A stretch of DNA of 64,000 nucleotides from Aquirufa rosea (GTDB lineage Bacteria; Bacteroidota; Bacteroidia; Cytophagales; Spirosomataceae): positions 247,428-311,427 of the forward strand of contig NZ_SDHY01000004.1 of assembly GCF_004118285.1 (NCBI RefSeq), in the 5' to 3' direction. Under the pieces are notes generated by a model, which was given only the letters and a program-made list of their open reading frames with translations, was not told the DNA's origin and searched no databases. Shown one piece after another: positions 9,684 to 18,147 of this stretch. Position 1 is the first letter of the stretch. The number at the start of each line of letters is the position of its first letter. Both the position numbers and the translations under genes were made by a program.

Positions 9684-9716
9684 AGGGCTGACAGCGTTTC
9701 AAACGCTGTCAGCCCT
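9684..9716. repeat. 33-bp palindrome, family P33, copy 1
   Basis: Perfect inverted repeat with 16-nt arms (left arm AGGGCTGACAGCGTTT) around a single central C. It lies between the stop of the PVC-type gene (9730) and the start of DUF1080 (9601). It has the same geometry as copies at 31560, 32656 and 44174. No T-run follows on either strand, so it is not a standard intrinsic terminator. Confidence 0.9.
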
Positions 9717-9729
9717 AGCGAATTTAAAT

Positions 9730-12726
9730 TTAAATTCCCTTAATAAAGGCCACCAAATCAGCCATATCTTGTAGCTTGATATTGGCATCTAAACCATTGG
9801 GCATGGCAGATACTTTAGAAGCGATGCGAGATTTAATTCGATTTTTTTCTATTGTTTGAACGGCACCTCCCATTTGTTTTAAACTAATGGAATTATCGTT
9901 TTCAGAGGTAATAATTCCTGATAATCTGCTACCATCTGAAAGCTGTAAATCCCAATTGCCATATTTGTCAGCGATGGAATTGTTGGGATTAATAATTTCA
10001 GTAATGATAGACAATGCATTTCTGCTTTTCAAGGTCGACAAATCTGGTCCAAATGACACCCCTGAAACACCTTTGATTTGATGACAAACCGTACAATTAC
10101 TTTTAAAGATTTCTTTTCCTCGGCTGGGATTGCCCGCCATTTCTGCGGCAGGTAAATAATTTTGTAATACGGCTTTTCTATCTTCACTGATAGCCAATAC
10201 TTCCCTAGCTAATTTCCTAACGGAAGCATCGTATGAGTTCATAAGCTCTACAAATTGCGGCCATTCTAAATCCGTTTTCGGTATATTTTTATTGGCAATT
10301 TCCTTCAATAGCGGAGTCATGTATTTTTCATTCACAATTTGGTAGCGAATCCAGGCTTTTCTGGAGGGAATTTTCATTTGCTGGTAAACCTGATTTACCT
10401 GAGCCATTTCTTTGGCAGAAATTTGATTAGGCAATGCTTTAATACTGGCTAATTGTACGGATTCACTTCCAGAGGTACATATGAAAGAAACTAATTTAGC
10501 AGTAAATGCGGGGTCTTTTTGCAGACTAAGTAAAGCCAGGGCATCCTCTTGGAATTTAGCTTCCTGACTCCCTGAAAATTTGGCATAGACCTCTTGGGTA
10601 AATGCTTTATTTGTCGGTAAGCCTACTGCTTTAAAAACAGCAATGATGGCACGACGCATTTTGCTATCTGGTGAAATCAAGAAGGAATGGGCCAGCGCAT
10701 TTTTTTGATTTTCATCTAAGCTGATTTTCTTTTCAGCATATTCGGCATATTGGGCTAGTCCTTTCAGCATAGCGGCTTGCCACCAATCATTACTAACTTG
10801 AATATCACTTGTTAATGGGATGAAACTTACATCTTGCTTTTTCATCAGGGCTGCAGCAATGTAAGCGAAGAAGTTTTCCTTTCCCTCAGAGGGTTTATTT
10901 CCAAAATTCTTGATGGCTCCTTTTAATAAATCAAGTTCAGAACCTTTTGATGCCGCTATGGCGGCCACTCCCACCCAATGGTCATCAATATCTTGATTTA
11001 AAATACTACTTCTTAGGGCTACAGCTTCAGGAAAAGTAAAGAAGGCAGAAGAGCAAAGCCATTGAAAGCGAACGCGTGCATCCGAGTCTTTGGCGGTTTT
11101 TATGAGCGATTGAGTGAGTTCTTTGTTGGAAGAATAGGCAGGAGAATTCCACAAGTGGTCAGCGATTTTTAAAGCATTTTCGCGAACCCCAGCAGATGGA
11201 TTATCCAAAGCTGATACCAAATCTTCTGGCCGTAGTTTCCCCCAATCAGATAATAACCACAAGGCTGGGACACTTGCTTCTGCTTCTTTTTTGGATACGA
11301 TTTCCTGTAAGGCAGGCACTACTGAAAGGTCCTTGCGGTGGAATAATAAACGTTGTGCCGTTTTTCTAAACCAGCCGTTCTCTGACTGAAGAAGTTCTAC
11401 CAGTTTTTCGGAAGATTCTTTCGATACATGAGTCTCATTCATCCAGTTCATGCTGTTACTTCCTTTCTTGGTAATACGGTAAATACGGCCTTTGGTTTTT
11501 CCGTTATACAAAGCACCACTTTTGTTTACCTCTTCTGACATCCATTCAGGGTGTTCGATTAATTGCCGGTAATAATCAATGACATACAAGGCACCATCGG
11601 GACCGACATAAAAGTTGACAGGTCTAAACCAGGGGTCTTTAGAAGCTAAAAATTCCTTTTTCTCTAATAATCTTTTTCCAGAAAAAGTGGAGCCTTTGGA
11701 TTCAATGATATCGGCATGCACCAAATTATGAACGGGCTCTCCCACAAAAGTCACTTTGTCAAAATCTTTTCCAAATGCGCCACCATCGTACCATGTGATA
11801 CCACAACTAGAAGTAACCACTCCCACATCAGTTAATAATTGGTGATTGGGATTTTCTGAGATTGGATAGATCTCACATGCATCGCCATGATCAGGAATTT
11901 TTTCCATGGCTTCAGGTATGACTAAATTCGGATTGGTACTGGTGTAACGGGCATCCAACACTTCGTGGTACAGGTGATCTGCATTATCTGTGTAAAAGCG
12001 ATGTCCCCAAGGATCAAAGGTATGTCCGTATTGAGTTTCCCCAGACATGGATTCTAAGCCAAAACTATCTGGTTTGAATCGAACATTTCTACCATTCCCA
12101 TTTTTTGGTAAGAAGGGAGCTTTGGGATTTGAAGGGTAACGAATATCGCTTCCTTTATCACCAAAAAGGTATTCGTAGGCAAAAGAATTGATGGAGCCGG
12201 AATGTCCTAAATAAATCCAGTTATCCAAACCGAACTTAGGTGAATTCATGTTATGTTGAGGATTGGACAAGGAAAAGCCTGTTAATATCACTTCTTTTTT
12301 ATCCGCTTTATTATCTCCATTGGTATCTTCAAAATACAGGATATTTGGGGCATCTGCTATGATAATTCCCTTTTTCCATTTCATGATACCCATGGGTAGA
12401 GTTAAACTATCCACAAATACTTCTGATTTGTCGGGATATCCATCTCCATTAGTATCCATTAGCTTGCGTACTTGCCCCGTTTTACTGAGGTCCAATGGGT
12501 AACCGGGCATTTCTAAAACAAACCAATTGCCATCTTCATCTATTTCCATGGCCACGGGATCAGCCATCAGGGGTTCTGCTGCCACCATTTCTATCTCAAA
12601 GCCATCCATGATTTTAAAATCATCAAGTGCTTTTTGTTGTTCTTTGGAAAGTTGTGGGGTATGCTTTTTCTCCGTAGAACAGGCGAAAAAGCTTAGGCAA
12701 ATGAAAAATAATATCAACTTATGCAT
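9730..12726 (-). CDS. PVC-type haem-binding CxxCH lipoprotein (membrane-bound dehydrogenase)
   Basis: This 998-residue lipoprotein (lipobox FFACS, Cys 16) has three parts. Residues about 35-410 form a beta-propeller dehydrogenase-like domain (TIGR02604 type) with GFEIEMVAAEPLMADPVAM and Asp-rich loops DTNGDGYPD and DTNGDNKADK. Residues about 440-830 form an alpha-helical HEAT-like region. Residues about 865-998 form the C-terminal haem domain with CTVCH at 878-882 and a candidate distal Met in SAMPNGLD. The family is typical of Planctomycetes and Verrucomicrobia and is thought to couple periplasmic sugar oxidation to the respiratory chain. It heads a probable operon with DUF1080 and SGNH genes. 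Substrate unknown. Confidence 0.92.
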   Translation of the reverse strand: MHKLILFFICLSFFACSTEKKHTPQLSKEQQKALDDFKIMDGFEIEMVAAEPLMADPVAMEIDEDGNWFVLEMPGYPLDLSKTGQVRKLMDTNGDGYPDKSEVFVDSLTLPMGIMKWKKGIIIADAPNILYFEDTNGDNKADKKEVILTGFSLSNPQHNMNSPKFGLDNWIYLGHSGSINSFAYEYLFGDKGSDIRYPSNPKAPFLPKNGNGRNVRFKPDSFGLESMSGETQYGHTFDPWGHRFYTDNADHLYHEVLDARYTSTNPNLVIPEAMEKIPDHGDACEIYPISENPNHQLLTDVGVVTSSCGITWYDGGAFGKDFDKVTFVGEPVHNLVHADIIESKGSTFSGKRLLEKKEFLASKDPWFRPVNFYVGPDGALYVIDYYRQLIEHPEWMSEEVNKSGALYNGKTKGRIYRITKKGSNSMNWMNETHVSKESSEKLVELLQSENGWFRKTAQRLLFHRKDLSVVPALQEIVSKKEAEASVPALWLLSDWGKLRPEDLVSALDNPSAGVRENALKIADHLWNSPAYSSNKELTQSLIKTAKDSDARVRFQWLCSSAFFTFPEAVALRSSILNQDIDDHWVGVAAIAASKGSELDLLKGAIKNFGNKPSEGKENFFAYIAAALMKKQDVSFIPLTSDIQVSNDWWQAAMLKGLAQYAEYAEKKISLDENQKNALAHSFLISPDSKMRRAIIAVFKAVGLPTNKAFTQEVYAKFSGSQEAKFQEDALALLSLQKDPAFTAKLVSFICTSGSESVQLASIKALPNQISAKEMAQVNQVYQQMKIPSRKAWIRYQIVNEKYMTPLLKEIANKNIPKTDLEWPQFVELMNSYDASVRKLAREVLAISEDRKAVLQNYLPAAEMAGNPSRGKEIFKSNCTVCHQIKGVSGVSFGPDLSTLKSRNALSIITEIINPNNSIADKYGNWDLQLSDGSRLSGIITSENDNSISLKQMGGAVQTIEKNRIKSRIASKVSAMPNGLDANIKLQDMADLVAFIKGI

Positions 12727-12988
12727 GTTACTTTATAGGTTTAGAACTTGCAAGTTATGAGATTTTTCATGTTTTGATAAACCATAAAAAGCCTAGTTAT
12801 GGCTAATTGGATGAATTTGCTAGATTTTATTAGAAACATGTATAAATAGTTGTGTTAGATGAATTGTGTGGGTCAATTTTCATTGGAGATAGAACCTATT
12901 CTCTTGGTTATCTTCCGTTTATCCTAAAATGATGGAATCAAATGGACCTTTTCATTTACTTGTAGAACAAATTTATACCCTAAAAATC

Positions 12989-13741
12989 ATGAGCAAAAAA
13001 TCTACTTCTACATCTGGCAGTACCGTTGGAATTGTTTTCCTGTTGGTTGGAATCGTCTTTTTAATTCGTCAAGCAGATTGGTTTGAATTTCCTGAATGGT
13101 TATTTACTTGGCCTGTTTTACTGATAGTAGTGGGTTTAGTATCTGGAATTAGTAGCTCATTTCAAGGGAATGGATGGTTTTGGCCTTTAATCATAGGCTC
13201 AATTTTTCTCATTGATCATGAATTTGTTGAGGTTGATATTTTTGAATATACCCTTCCATTGGTATTTATTTTGATTGGAATTTCTATGGTCTTGAAAACC
13301 AATCGAAAGGCCAATAAGAAATCAATGGGAAGAGAGGATAGTTCTGGGCAATCAGGCACAGGTAGTTCGAATGCCCATTTTTCCATCCATGATGAACCTT
13401 TTATAGCTATTTCCAGTGTACTCAGTTCCCGTCATCTTAAGGTAACCAACCAAGATTTTAAGGGAGCAAATCTGACCAATATTTTGGCAGGAATGGAAAT
13501 AGATTTAAGTCAAGTGGAATTTGAAGGAGTCTCCATTCAAATTGAATTGACCCAAATTTTATCAGGTGTGACAATATACGTTCCGGCCAACTGGGAAATT
13601 AGGCAGCATTACACAACTTTATTGGCAGGTTTTGAGGACAAACGAAATACTTTAGGTAATAATTTGGAGGGAGAAAAGAAGATATTGTATCTAAATGGTA
13701 TTCAAGCCTTGTCGGGGATAGAAATTAAGGATATCCGTTAA
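12989..13741 (+). CDS. LiaF-like membrane protein (DUF5668 plus LiaF C-terminal domain)
   Basis: About 250 residues. The N-terminal half holds four short hydrophobic segments typical of DUF5668 (VGIVFLLVGIVFLI, WPVLLIVVGLV, FWPLIIGSIFLI, LPLVFILIGISMVL), then a Ser/Gly-rich linker, then a beta-rich C-terminal domain with TNILAGMEIDLSQ and TQILSGVTIYVPANWEI. That is the repeated signature of the 'cell wall-active antibiotics response' LiaF C-terminus. Related proteins modulate envelope-stress signalling, but no sensor kinase is adjacent, so the role here is open. ATG 12989 is chosen because the hydrophobic region follows directly; ATG 12929 in the same frame would add 20 residues. Confidence 0.8.
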   Translation: MSKKSTSTSGSTVGIVFLLVGIVFLIRQADWFEFPEWLFTWPVLLIVVGLVSGISSSFQGNGWFWPLIIGSIFLIDHEFVEVDIFEYTLPLVFILIGISMVLKTNRKANKKSMGREDSSGQSGTGSSNAHFSIHDEPFIAISSVLSSRHLKVTNQDFKGANLTNILAGMEIDLSQVEFEGVSIQIELTQILSGVTIYVPANWEIRQHYTTLLAGFEDKRNTLGNNLEGEKKILYLNGIQALSGIEIKDIR

Positions 13742-13882
13742 GTATATGATTTAGGTGGCTTTGGAGGCATTTGCAGGAAAAATAAAATCATTTTTTAGGA
13801 GCCTTTTTTTCAAAAAGTGGCATAAAAAGGATGATTTTCTTATAAATAGTGTAAATTCGCTTTCCATTGAACCTATTTAACT

Positions 13883-14902
13883 ATGAAAATTTTGTATTTG
13901 CTGGCACTTCTTGTGCTGGGGCAAAGCGCTTTCGCGCAAACAGTTAGCTCAGAATTTATTTATGAAAAGGCACCTTTCCCTGAGTGTCATGCCTCTACCA
14001 TAGAAGAAACGCCCAGTGGTTTAGTTACCGCTTGGTTTGGAGGAACGGAGGAACGCCATCCAGATGTTGGAATCTGGGTGAGTAGAATGGTGAAGGGGAA
14101 ATGGACCGCTCCTGTGGAGGTGGCGAATGGGGTTCAAAATAGTACTATTCGTTATCCATTATGGAATCCTGTTTTATTTCAGATGCCTGCTTCCAAAGGC
14201 GGAGAGTTATTATTATTTTACAAAGAAGGTCCTACACCTAGTAGCTGGTGGGGTATGATTAAGCGCTCCAAAGATGGAGGTAAGACCTGGTCAAATGCCG
14301 AGCGTTTACCCTTGGGAATTTTAGGCCCTATTAAAAATAAGCCAGTCATGTTAAAAGATGGCACCTTATTATGTCCAACGAGTTCAGAGGACCAGGGCTG
14401 GCGGGTACACTTTGAAATGACCAAAGACGGTGGACGTACCTGGACGCGTACTGAGGCCATCAATGATGGCAAGGAGTATTCGGCGATTCAGCCTAGTGTC
14501 TTGTTTTTAAAAGATGGTCGTTTGCAAATTCTTTGTAGAAGCAAGAATGGATACATTTTAGAATCTTATTCAGCAGATCAAGGTAAAACCTGGTCGGCTT
14601 TGAAGCCAATTTCTCTTCCAAATCCGAATTCTGGCACCGATGCCGTGACATTAAAAGATGGTAGACAGGTATTGGTGTATAACCATGTAACCAAGGAATC
14701 ACAAGAATGGGGTGGTAGGCGTTCTCCATTGAATGTGGCAATTTCTTCTGATGGAAAGAACTGGAAGGAATTGGCTATATTAGAAACTGAACCTAAAATG
14801 GAATTTTCATACCCTGCTGTCATTCAGACCAAAGATGGTAAAATTCATATTACCTATACTTGGAAAAGAGAAAAGATTAAGCACGTAGTCATTTCCCTAT
14901 AG
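13883..14902 (+). CDS. exported BNR-repeat (sialidase-superfamily) glycosidase-like protein
   Basis: This 339-residue protein has a signal peptide (ILYLLALLVLGQSAFAQ) and a six-bladed propeller fold indicated by Asp-box motifs (SKDGGKTW, TKDGGRTW, SADQGKTW, SSDGKNW). The N-terminal FPECHASTIEETPSG and AWFGGTEERHPDVGIW fit the BNR_2 subgroup. I do not see the RIP/FRIP arginine motif of authenticated sialidases, so cleavage of sialic acid should not be assumed; another exo-glycosidase or lyase activity is possible. The next genes, a sodium symporter (2-nt gap) and an aldolase of the DapA/NanA family, make a likely operon for release, uptake and cleavage of one sugar acid. Confidence 0.85.
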   Translation: MKILYLLALLVLGQSAFAQTVSSEFIYEKAPFPECHASTIEETPSGLVTAWFGGTEERHPDVGIWVSRMVKGKWTAPVEVANGVQNSTIRYPLWNPVLFQMPASKGGELLLFYKEGPTPSSWWGMIKRSKDGGKTWSNAERLPLGILGPIKNKPVMLKDGTLLCPTSSEDQGWRVHFEMTKDGGRTWTRTEAINDGKEYSAIQPSVLFLKDGRLQILCRSKNGYILESYSADQGKTWSALKPISLPNPNSGTDAVTLKDGRQVLVYNHVTKESQEWGGRRSPLNVAISSDGKNWKELAILETEPKMEFSYPAVIQTKDGKIHITYTWKREKIKHVVISL

Positions 14903-14904
14903 TT

Positions 14905-16407
14905 ATGAATTTACCCGTTCTTGATCTGAGCATCATCGTCATATATTTATTATGCATGGTGGCTATTGGGGTTTATTTTTCCAGGAAAAATAATAGTTCC
15001 GAACAATTTACCACAGCCTCCGGTCAAATTCCGGGTTGGGCTTTAGGACTAAGTTTTTATGCTACTTTTTTAAGCGCGATTACCTTTTTAGGTGATCCAG
15101 GAAAGTCATTTGGGTCTAACTGGAATCCATTTGTTTTTAGTTTATCTATCCCCTTAGCTGCCTGGGTATCTACTAAATATTTCGTTCCCTTTTACAGACA
15201 AAGCGGAGAAGTAAGTGCCTACACGCATTTAGAAAAGCGTTTTGGGGCTTGGGCTCGTACTTATGCCATGGTCTGTTTTATTATGACCCAATTGGCTAGA
15301 ATGGGAACTATTTTTTATGGAATAGCTCTGACAATCAATGCATTGACTGGGCTTGATATGCGACTTATTATCATCGTTTCTGGATTGTGTATTATTTTTT
15401 ACACGGTGTTGGGAGGTATGGAGGCCGTTATTTGGACAGAGGTTATTCAAGCGATTTTAAAAACCTTGGGAGCTTTGATGATCGTAGGAATTATCATTTA
15501 TCAAACAGGAATTTCGAAGGTGATTGAAGTGGGGATACGGGATGATAAATTTAGCTTAGGAAGTTTTAGTCCTGATCTGAGTACAAGTTCTGTCTGGGTG
15601 GTGTTGATGTATGGATTTTTCATTAACCTGACCAATTTTGGAATTGATCAAAATTATATACAGCGTTATCATACTGCCAAAGATGCTAAAGAAGCGGCTA
15701 AGAGTATTTGGCTTTGTGTATTTTATTTTGTTCCTGTTTCTTGTCTTTTCTTTTTCATAGGAACAGCACTCTATACTTTTTACATGGAAAACCCTGCTTT
15801 GATTTTAGAATTAAAGCAACAAGTTTCAGCGGAAAAGAGTATAGCTTTGGATGCATTGAAACCTTCGGATTATGGAGATCGTGTATTACCCTTTTTCATG
15901 AAGACACAGATTCCGAAAGGTTTATTGGGTTTGTTAATGGCCGCATTATTATCAGCTGCCATGAGTACCATGAGTAGTGGTATGAATAGCTCAGCTACGG
16001 TATTCTTGAAGGATATTTATTTGCGCTATGTTCATAAAGATTTACCTGCCGCCAAACAGCTGAAGGTATTGCATACGGCTACTGTGGTGATGGGCTTGTT
16101 GGGTATCACCTTTGGTATTAGTATGATCGGAGTGAAGAGCCTTTTAGATGTTTGGTGGAAATTATCTGGAATTTTTGCGGGGGGTATGTTAGGGATTTTC
16201 TTATTGGGTTTCCTAGCCAAGAATGTGGAAAATTTAGCAGCCAAGATTGGTGCTGCTACAGGAGTAGCTATCATTGCTTGGATTTCTTTTAAAGACAGTT
16301 TCCCTCCAGCTTGGCAAAGCCCATTTGATTCAAAAATGACCGTCGTATTGGGAACCATTTCTATCGTAGTGATCGGTCGCGTAGTTCAAAAATTTATCAG
16401 TAAATAA
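14905..16407 (+). CDS. sodium:solute symporter (SSS family)
   Basis: A 500-residue inner-membrane protein with about 13 hydrophobic segments. SSS family features include the N-terminal LSIIVIYLLCMVAIGVYFS, FTTASGQIPGWALGLSFYATFLSAITFLGDPG (the first conserved sodium-site region) and LLSAAMSTMSSGMNSSATV, the conserved helix that contributes a Na+ ligand. Members import sugars, sialic acids, nucleosides or amino acids with sodium. It lies 2 nt after the BNR propeller gene and 6 nt before a DapA/NanA-type aldolase, so uptake of the sugar or sugar acid released by the first protein and split by the third is the most economical reading. Confidence 0.93.
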   Translation: MNLPVLDLSIIVIYLLCMVAIGVYFSRKNNSSEQFTTASGQIPGWALGLSFYATFLSAITFLGDPGKSFGSNWNPFVFSLSIPLAAWVSTKYFVPFYRQSGEVSAYTHLEKRFGAWARTYAMVCFIMTQLARMGTIFYGIALTINALTGLDMRLIIIVSGLCIIFYTVLGGMEAVIWTEVIQAILKTLGALMIVGIIIYQTGISKVIEVGIRDDKFSLGSFSPDLSTSSVWVVLMYGFFINLTNFGIDQNYIQRYHTAKDAKEAAKSIWLCVFYFVPVSCLFFFIGTALYTFYMENPALILELKQQVSAEKSIALDALKPSDYGDRVLPFFMKTQIPKGLLGLLMAALLSAAMSTMSSGMNSSATVFLKDIYLRYVHKDLPAAKQLKVLHTATVVMGLLGITFGISMIGVKSLLDVWWKLSGIFAGGMLGIFLLGFLAKNVENLAAKIGAATGVAIIAWISFKDSFPPAWQSPFDSKMTVVLGTISIVVIGRVVQKFISK

Positions 16408-16413
16408 GTAAAA

Positions 16414-17358
16414 ATGATGCAGCAGAAATTACCAAAGGGTTTTGTACCCGTGATGATAAGTACTTTTAAAGAAGATCATTCGCTTGATTTAGACGGGATT
16501 GCTCGGCTAACGGAGATGTATATACAAACAGGCTCTGTAGGTTTATTTGCCAACTGTTTGTCCAGTGAAATGTATGAATTAACGCGCGTGGAGCGATTAA
16601 GTTTAATTGAAACAGTGGTGAAAACAGCCGCTGGACGTGTACCCGTAGTGGCCACAGGCACATTGGGGGATAGCATCGAAGAAATGGCTGATTTTTCCAG
16701 AGCTATTTATGCATTAGGGGTTGATGCCGTGATTGTATTGAATAATTTGATGGTTAAAGAAGAGGAATCTGATGCGGAATTTTTGAAGCATATGCATCGA
16801 TTCATGGACTTGACACCGGGTATTCCTTTTGGTATTTATGAATGTCCTGTTCCATACAAGCGTTTGATAAGCCAGGAAGTTCTGGAGGATTTATTACCTT
16901 CCGGTCGTTTGGTTTATCATAAAGACACTTCCTTGGATTTAGCCAAAGTAGCCTTACGTATCCGTACGGCACAAGGGTATAATTTTGGATTGTATGATGC
17001 CTATATGGGTCATGCGGTTTCTGTTTTAAAAGCTGGAGCCATGGGTTTATCTTGTATTCAAGGAAATTACTTTCCTGAATTAATAGTCTGGCTTTGCGAA
17101 AACTTTAATACTTCAGGCAAAGAGGAGCAGGTAGATATAGTCCAAAAGTTCTTCATAGATCATATGGATGTGATGCATACCGTTTATCCTACTAGTGCCA
17201 AATATGTATTACAAAAAAGAGGCTTCCCTATTCGCCTAGCTACCCGACGCGATGTGGGGAAACTGACTCCTAAGGAAACCTCAGCTTTGGATCAATTGAT
17301 CGAGAGTTATTTGAAATTGCCGATGGTTAAAACTTTGGCATTGGGGCGATTGGATTAG
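16414..17358 (+). CDS. dihydrodipicolinate synthase/N-acetylneuraminate lyase family aldolase
   Basis: This 314-residue class I aldolase is a TIM barrel without a signal peptide. The Schiff-base lysine is in VYHKDTS and the catalytic tyrosine in FGIYECPVPYKR; GTLGDSIEEM follows the pattern of the conserved loop. The family includes DapA, NanA and 2-keto-3-deoxy sugar acid aldolases. Position after a symporter, away from lysine genes, favours catabolism over lysine biosynthesis. The stop codon overlaps the stop of the convergent deacetylase (17355-17358). Two in-frame ATGs at 16414 and 16417 are equivalent candidates. The specific substrate cannot be fixed; sialic acid or a keto-deoxy acid are candidates. 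Confidence 0.87.
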   Translation: MMQQKLPKGFVPVMISTFKEDHSLDLDGIARLTEMYIQTGSVGLFANCLSSEMYELTRVERLSLIETVVKTAAGRVPVVATGTLGDSIEEMADFSRAIYALGVDAVIVLNNLMVKEEESDAEFLKHMHRFMDLTPGIPFGIYECPVPYKRLISQEVLEDLLPSGRLVYHKDTSLDLAKVALRIRTAQGYNFGLYDAYMGHAVSVLKAGAMGLSCIQGNYFPELIVWLCENFNTSGKEEQVDIVQKFFIDHMDVMHTVYPTSAKYVLQKRGFPIRLATRRDVGKLTPKETSALDQLIESYLKLPMVKTLALGRLD

Positions 17359-18140
17359 CGAGATTGGATGTATTTGGCTACGGTACCCATGGGTGCTATC
17401 CAAATACCATTGGCTGGATTAGTGGCGTATTCCATGAGTTTTTTGAGCATGCTGAGTCGGGTAGTTTGATTACCCGACTCATTCATTTCATGGCCAGCTA
17501 AAACTAGCCATTTACCTGTTTTTCTTGCTTCTTCTATCAGAGGCAGGATTTGTTCAAAATCTTGTCCATCCATTTCTATGCCTGTTAATTGAGCAAAATT
17601 ATGGTAATTAGGGTCATTGGGAGCCTCGCTTTTCCATAGTCTACCCAAAAGGAAATGCTTGGCTATCAGTGGTACATAGCTTTGTGTTTGGGTGGCATTT
17701 CCAATAAAAGTTTGTCCGCAGGGATAGGCGAATACCTCAGCTTTTACTCCTAAGTTCTTTTCAATAGAGGCATTGCAATCTAAAATATCCTTTTCCATTT
17801 TTTCTAGGCTGTAATTTTCTAGGGCATTGGCTCTAGACCAGGTGAAAATTCCAGTACAAGGGTGAGATGTACTGTGGTTTCCTATTTCATGTCCATCGGC
17901 AACGGCCTTTTTCCATCCGGTTAGGTTCTTCTCCATGGAACCGGGGTTGACAAAAAATGTGGCTTTTACCCCATATTGATTAAGAAGCTTAGTACCTAGG
18001 GTCACCTGACTTCCGCGGGCATCATCAAAACTAAGGCTGAGAGCCATTTTTTTGTCAGAAGGCCAAGTAAATTGTTGTGAAAAGGATGGAATAGCTCCCA
18101 ATAGAGCTAATCCACACAAGAAAATGGCTAATTTTTTCAT
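17355..18140 (-). CDS. exported polysaccharide deacetylase (NodB homology)
   Basis: The 261-residue protein has a signal peptide (LAIFLCGLALLGAIPSFSQQ) and a NodB-type deacetylase domain. Motif 1 is LSFDDARG, with the double Asp, and motif 2 is HEIGNHSTSH, giving the two metal His. EVFAYPCGQ matches motif 3, and LVLAGHEMNE lies where a later His motif is expected. The domain removes N- or O-acetyl groups from sugars in a metal-dependent reaction in the periplasm. It follows an unknown membrane protein gene on the same strand with a 7-nt gap, so the two are likely co-transcribed. It faces the aldolase gene with a 4-nt overlap of stop codons. Confidence 0.9.
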   Translation of the reverse strand: MKKLAIFLCGLALLGAIPSFSQQFTWPSDKKMALSLSFDDARGSQVTLGTKLLNQYGVKATFFVNPGSMEKNLTGWKKAVADGHEIGNHSTSHPCTGIFTWSRANALENYSLEKMEKDILDCNASIEKNLGVKAEVFAYPCGQTFIGNATQTQSYVPLIAKHFLLGRLWKSEAPNDPNYHNFAQLTGIEMDGQDFEQILPLIEEARKTGKWLVLAGHEMNESGNQTTRLSMLKKLMEYATNPANGIWIAPMGTVAKYIQSR

Positions 18141-18147
18141 CGGCTGT

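Noticed and set aside
13883..14902. Calling this BNR protein a true sialidase
   Set aside because: Asp boxes are present, but the RIP motif and arginine triad of sialidases are not visible.
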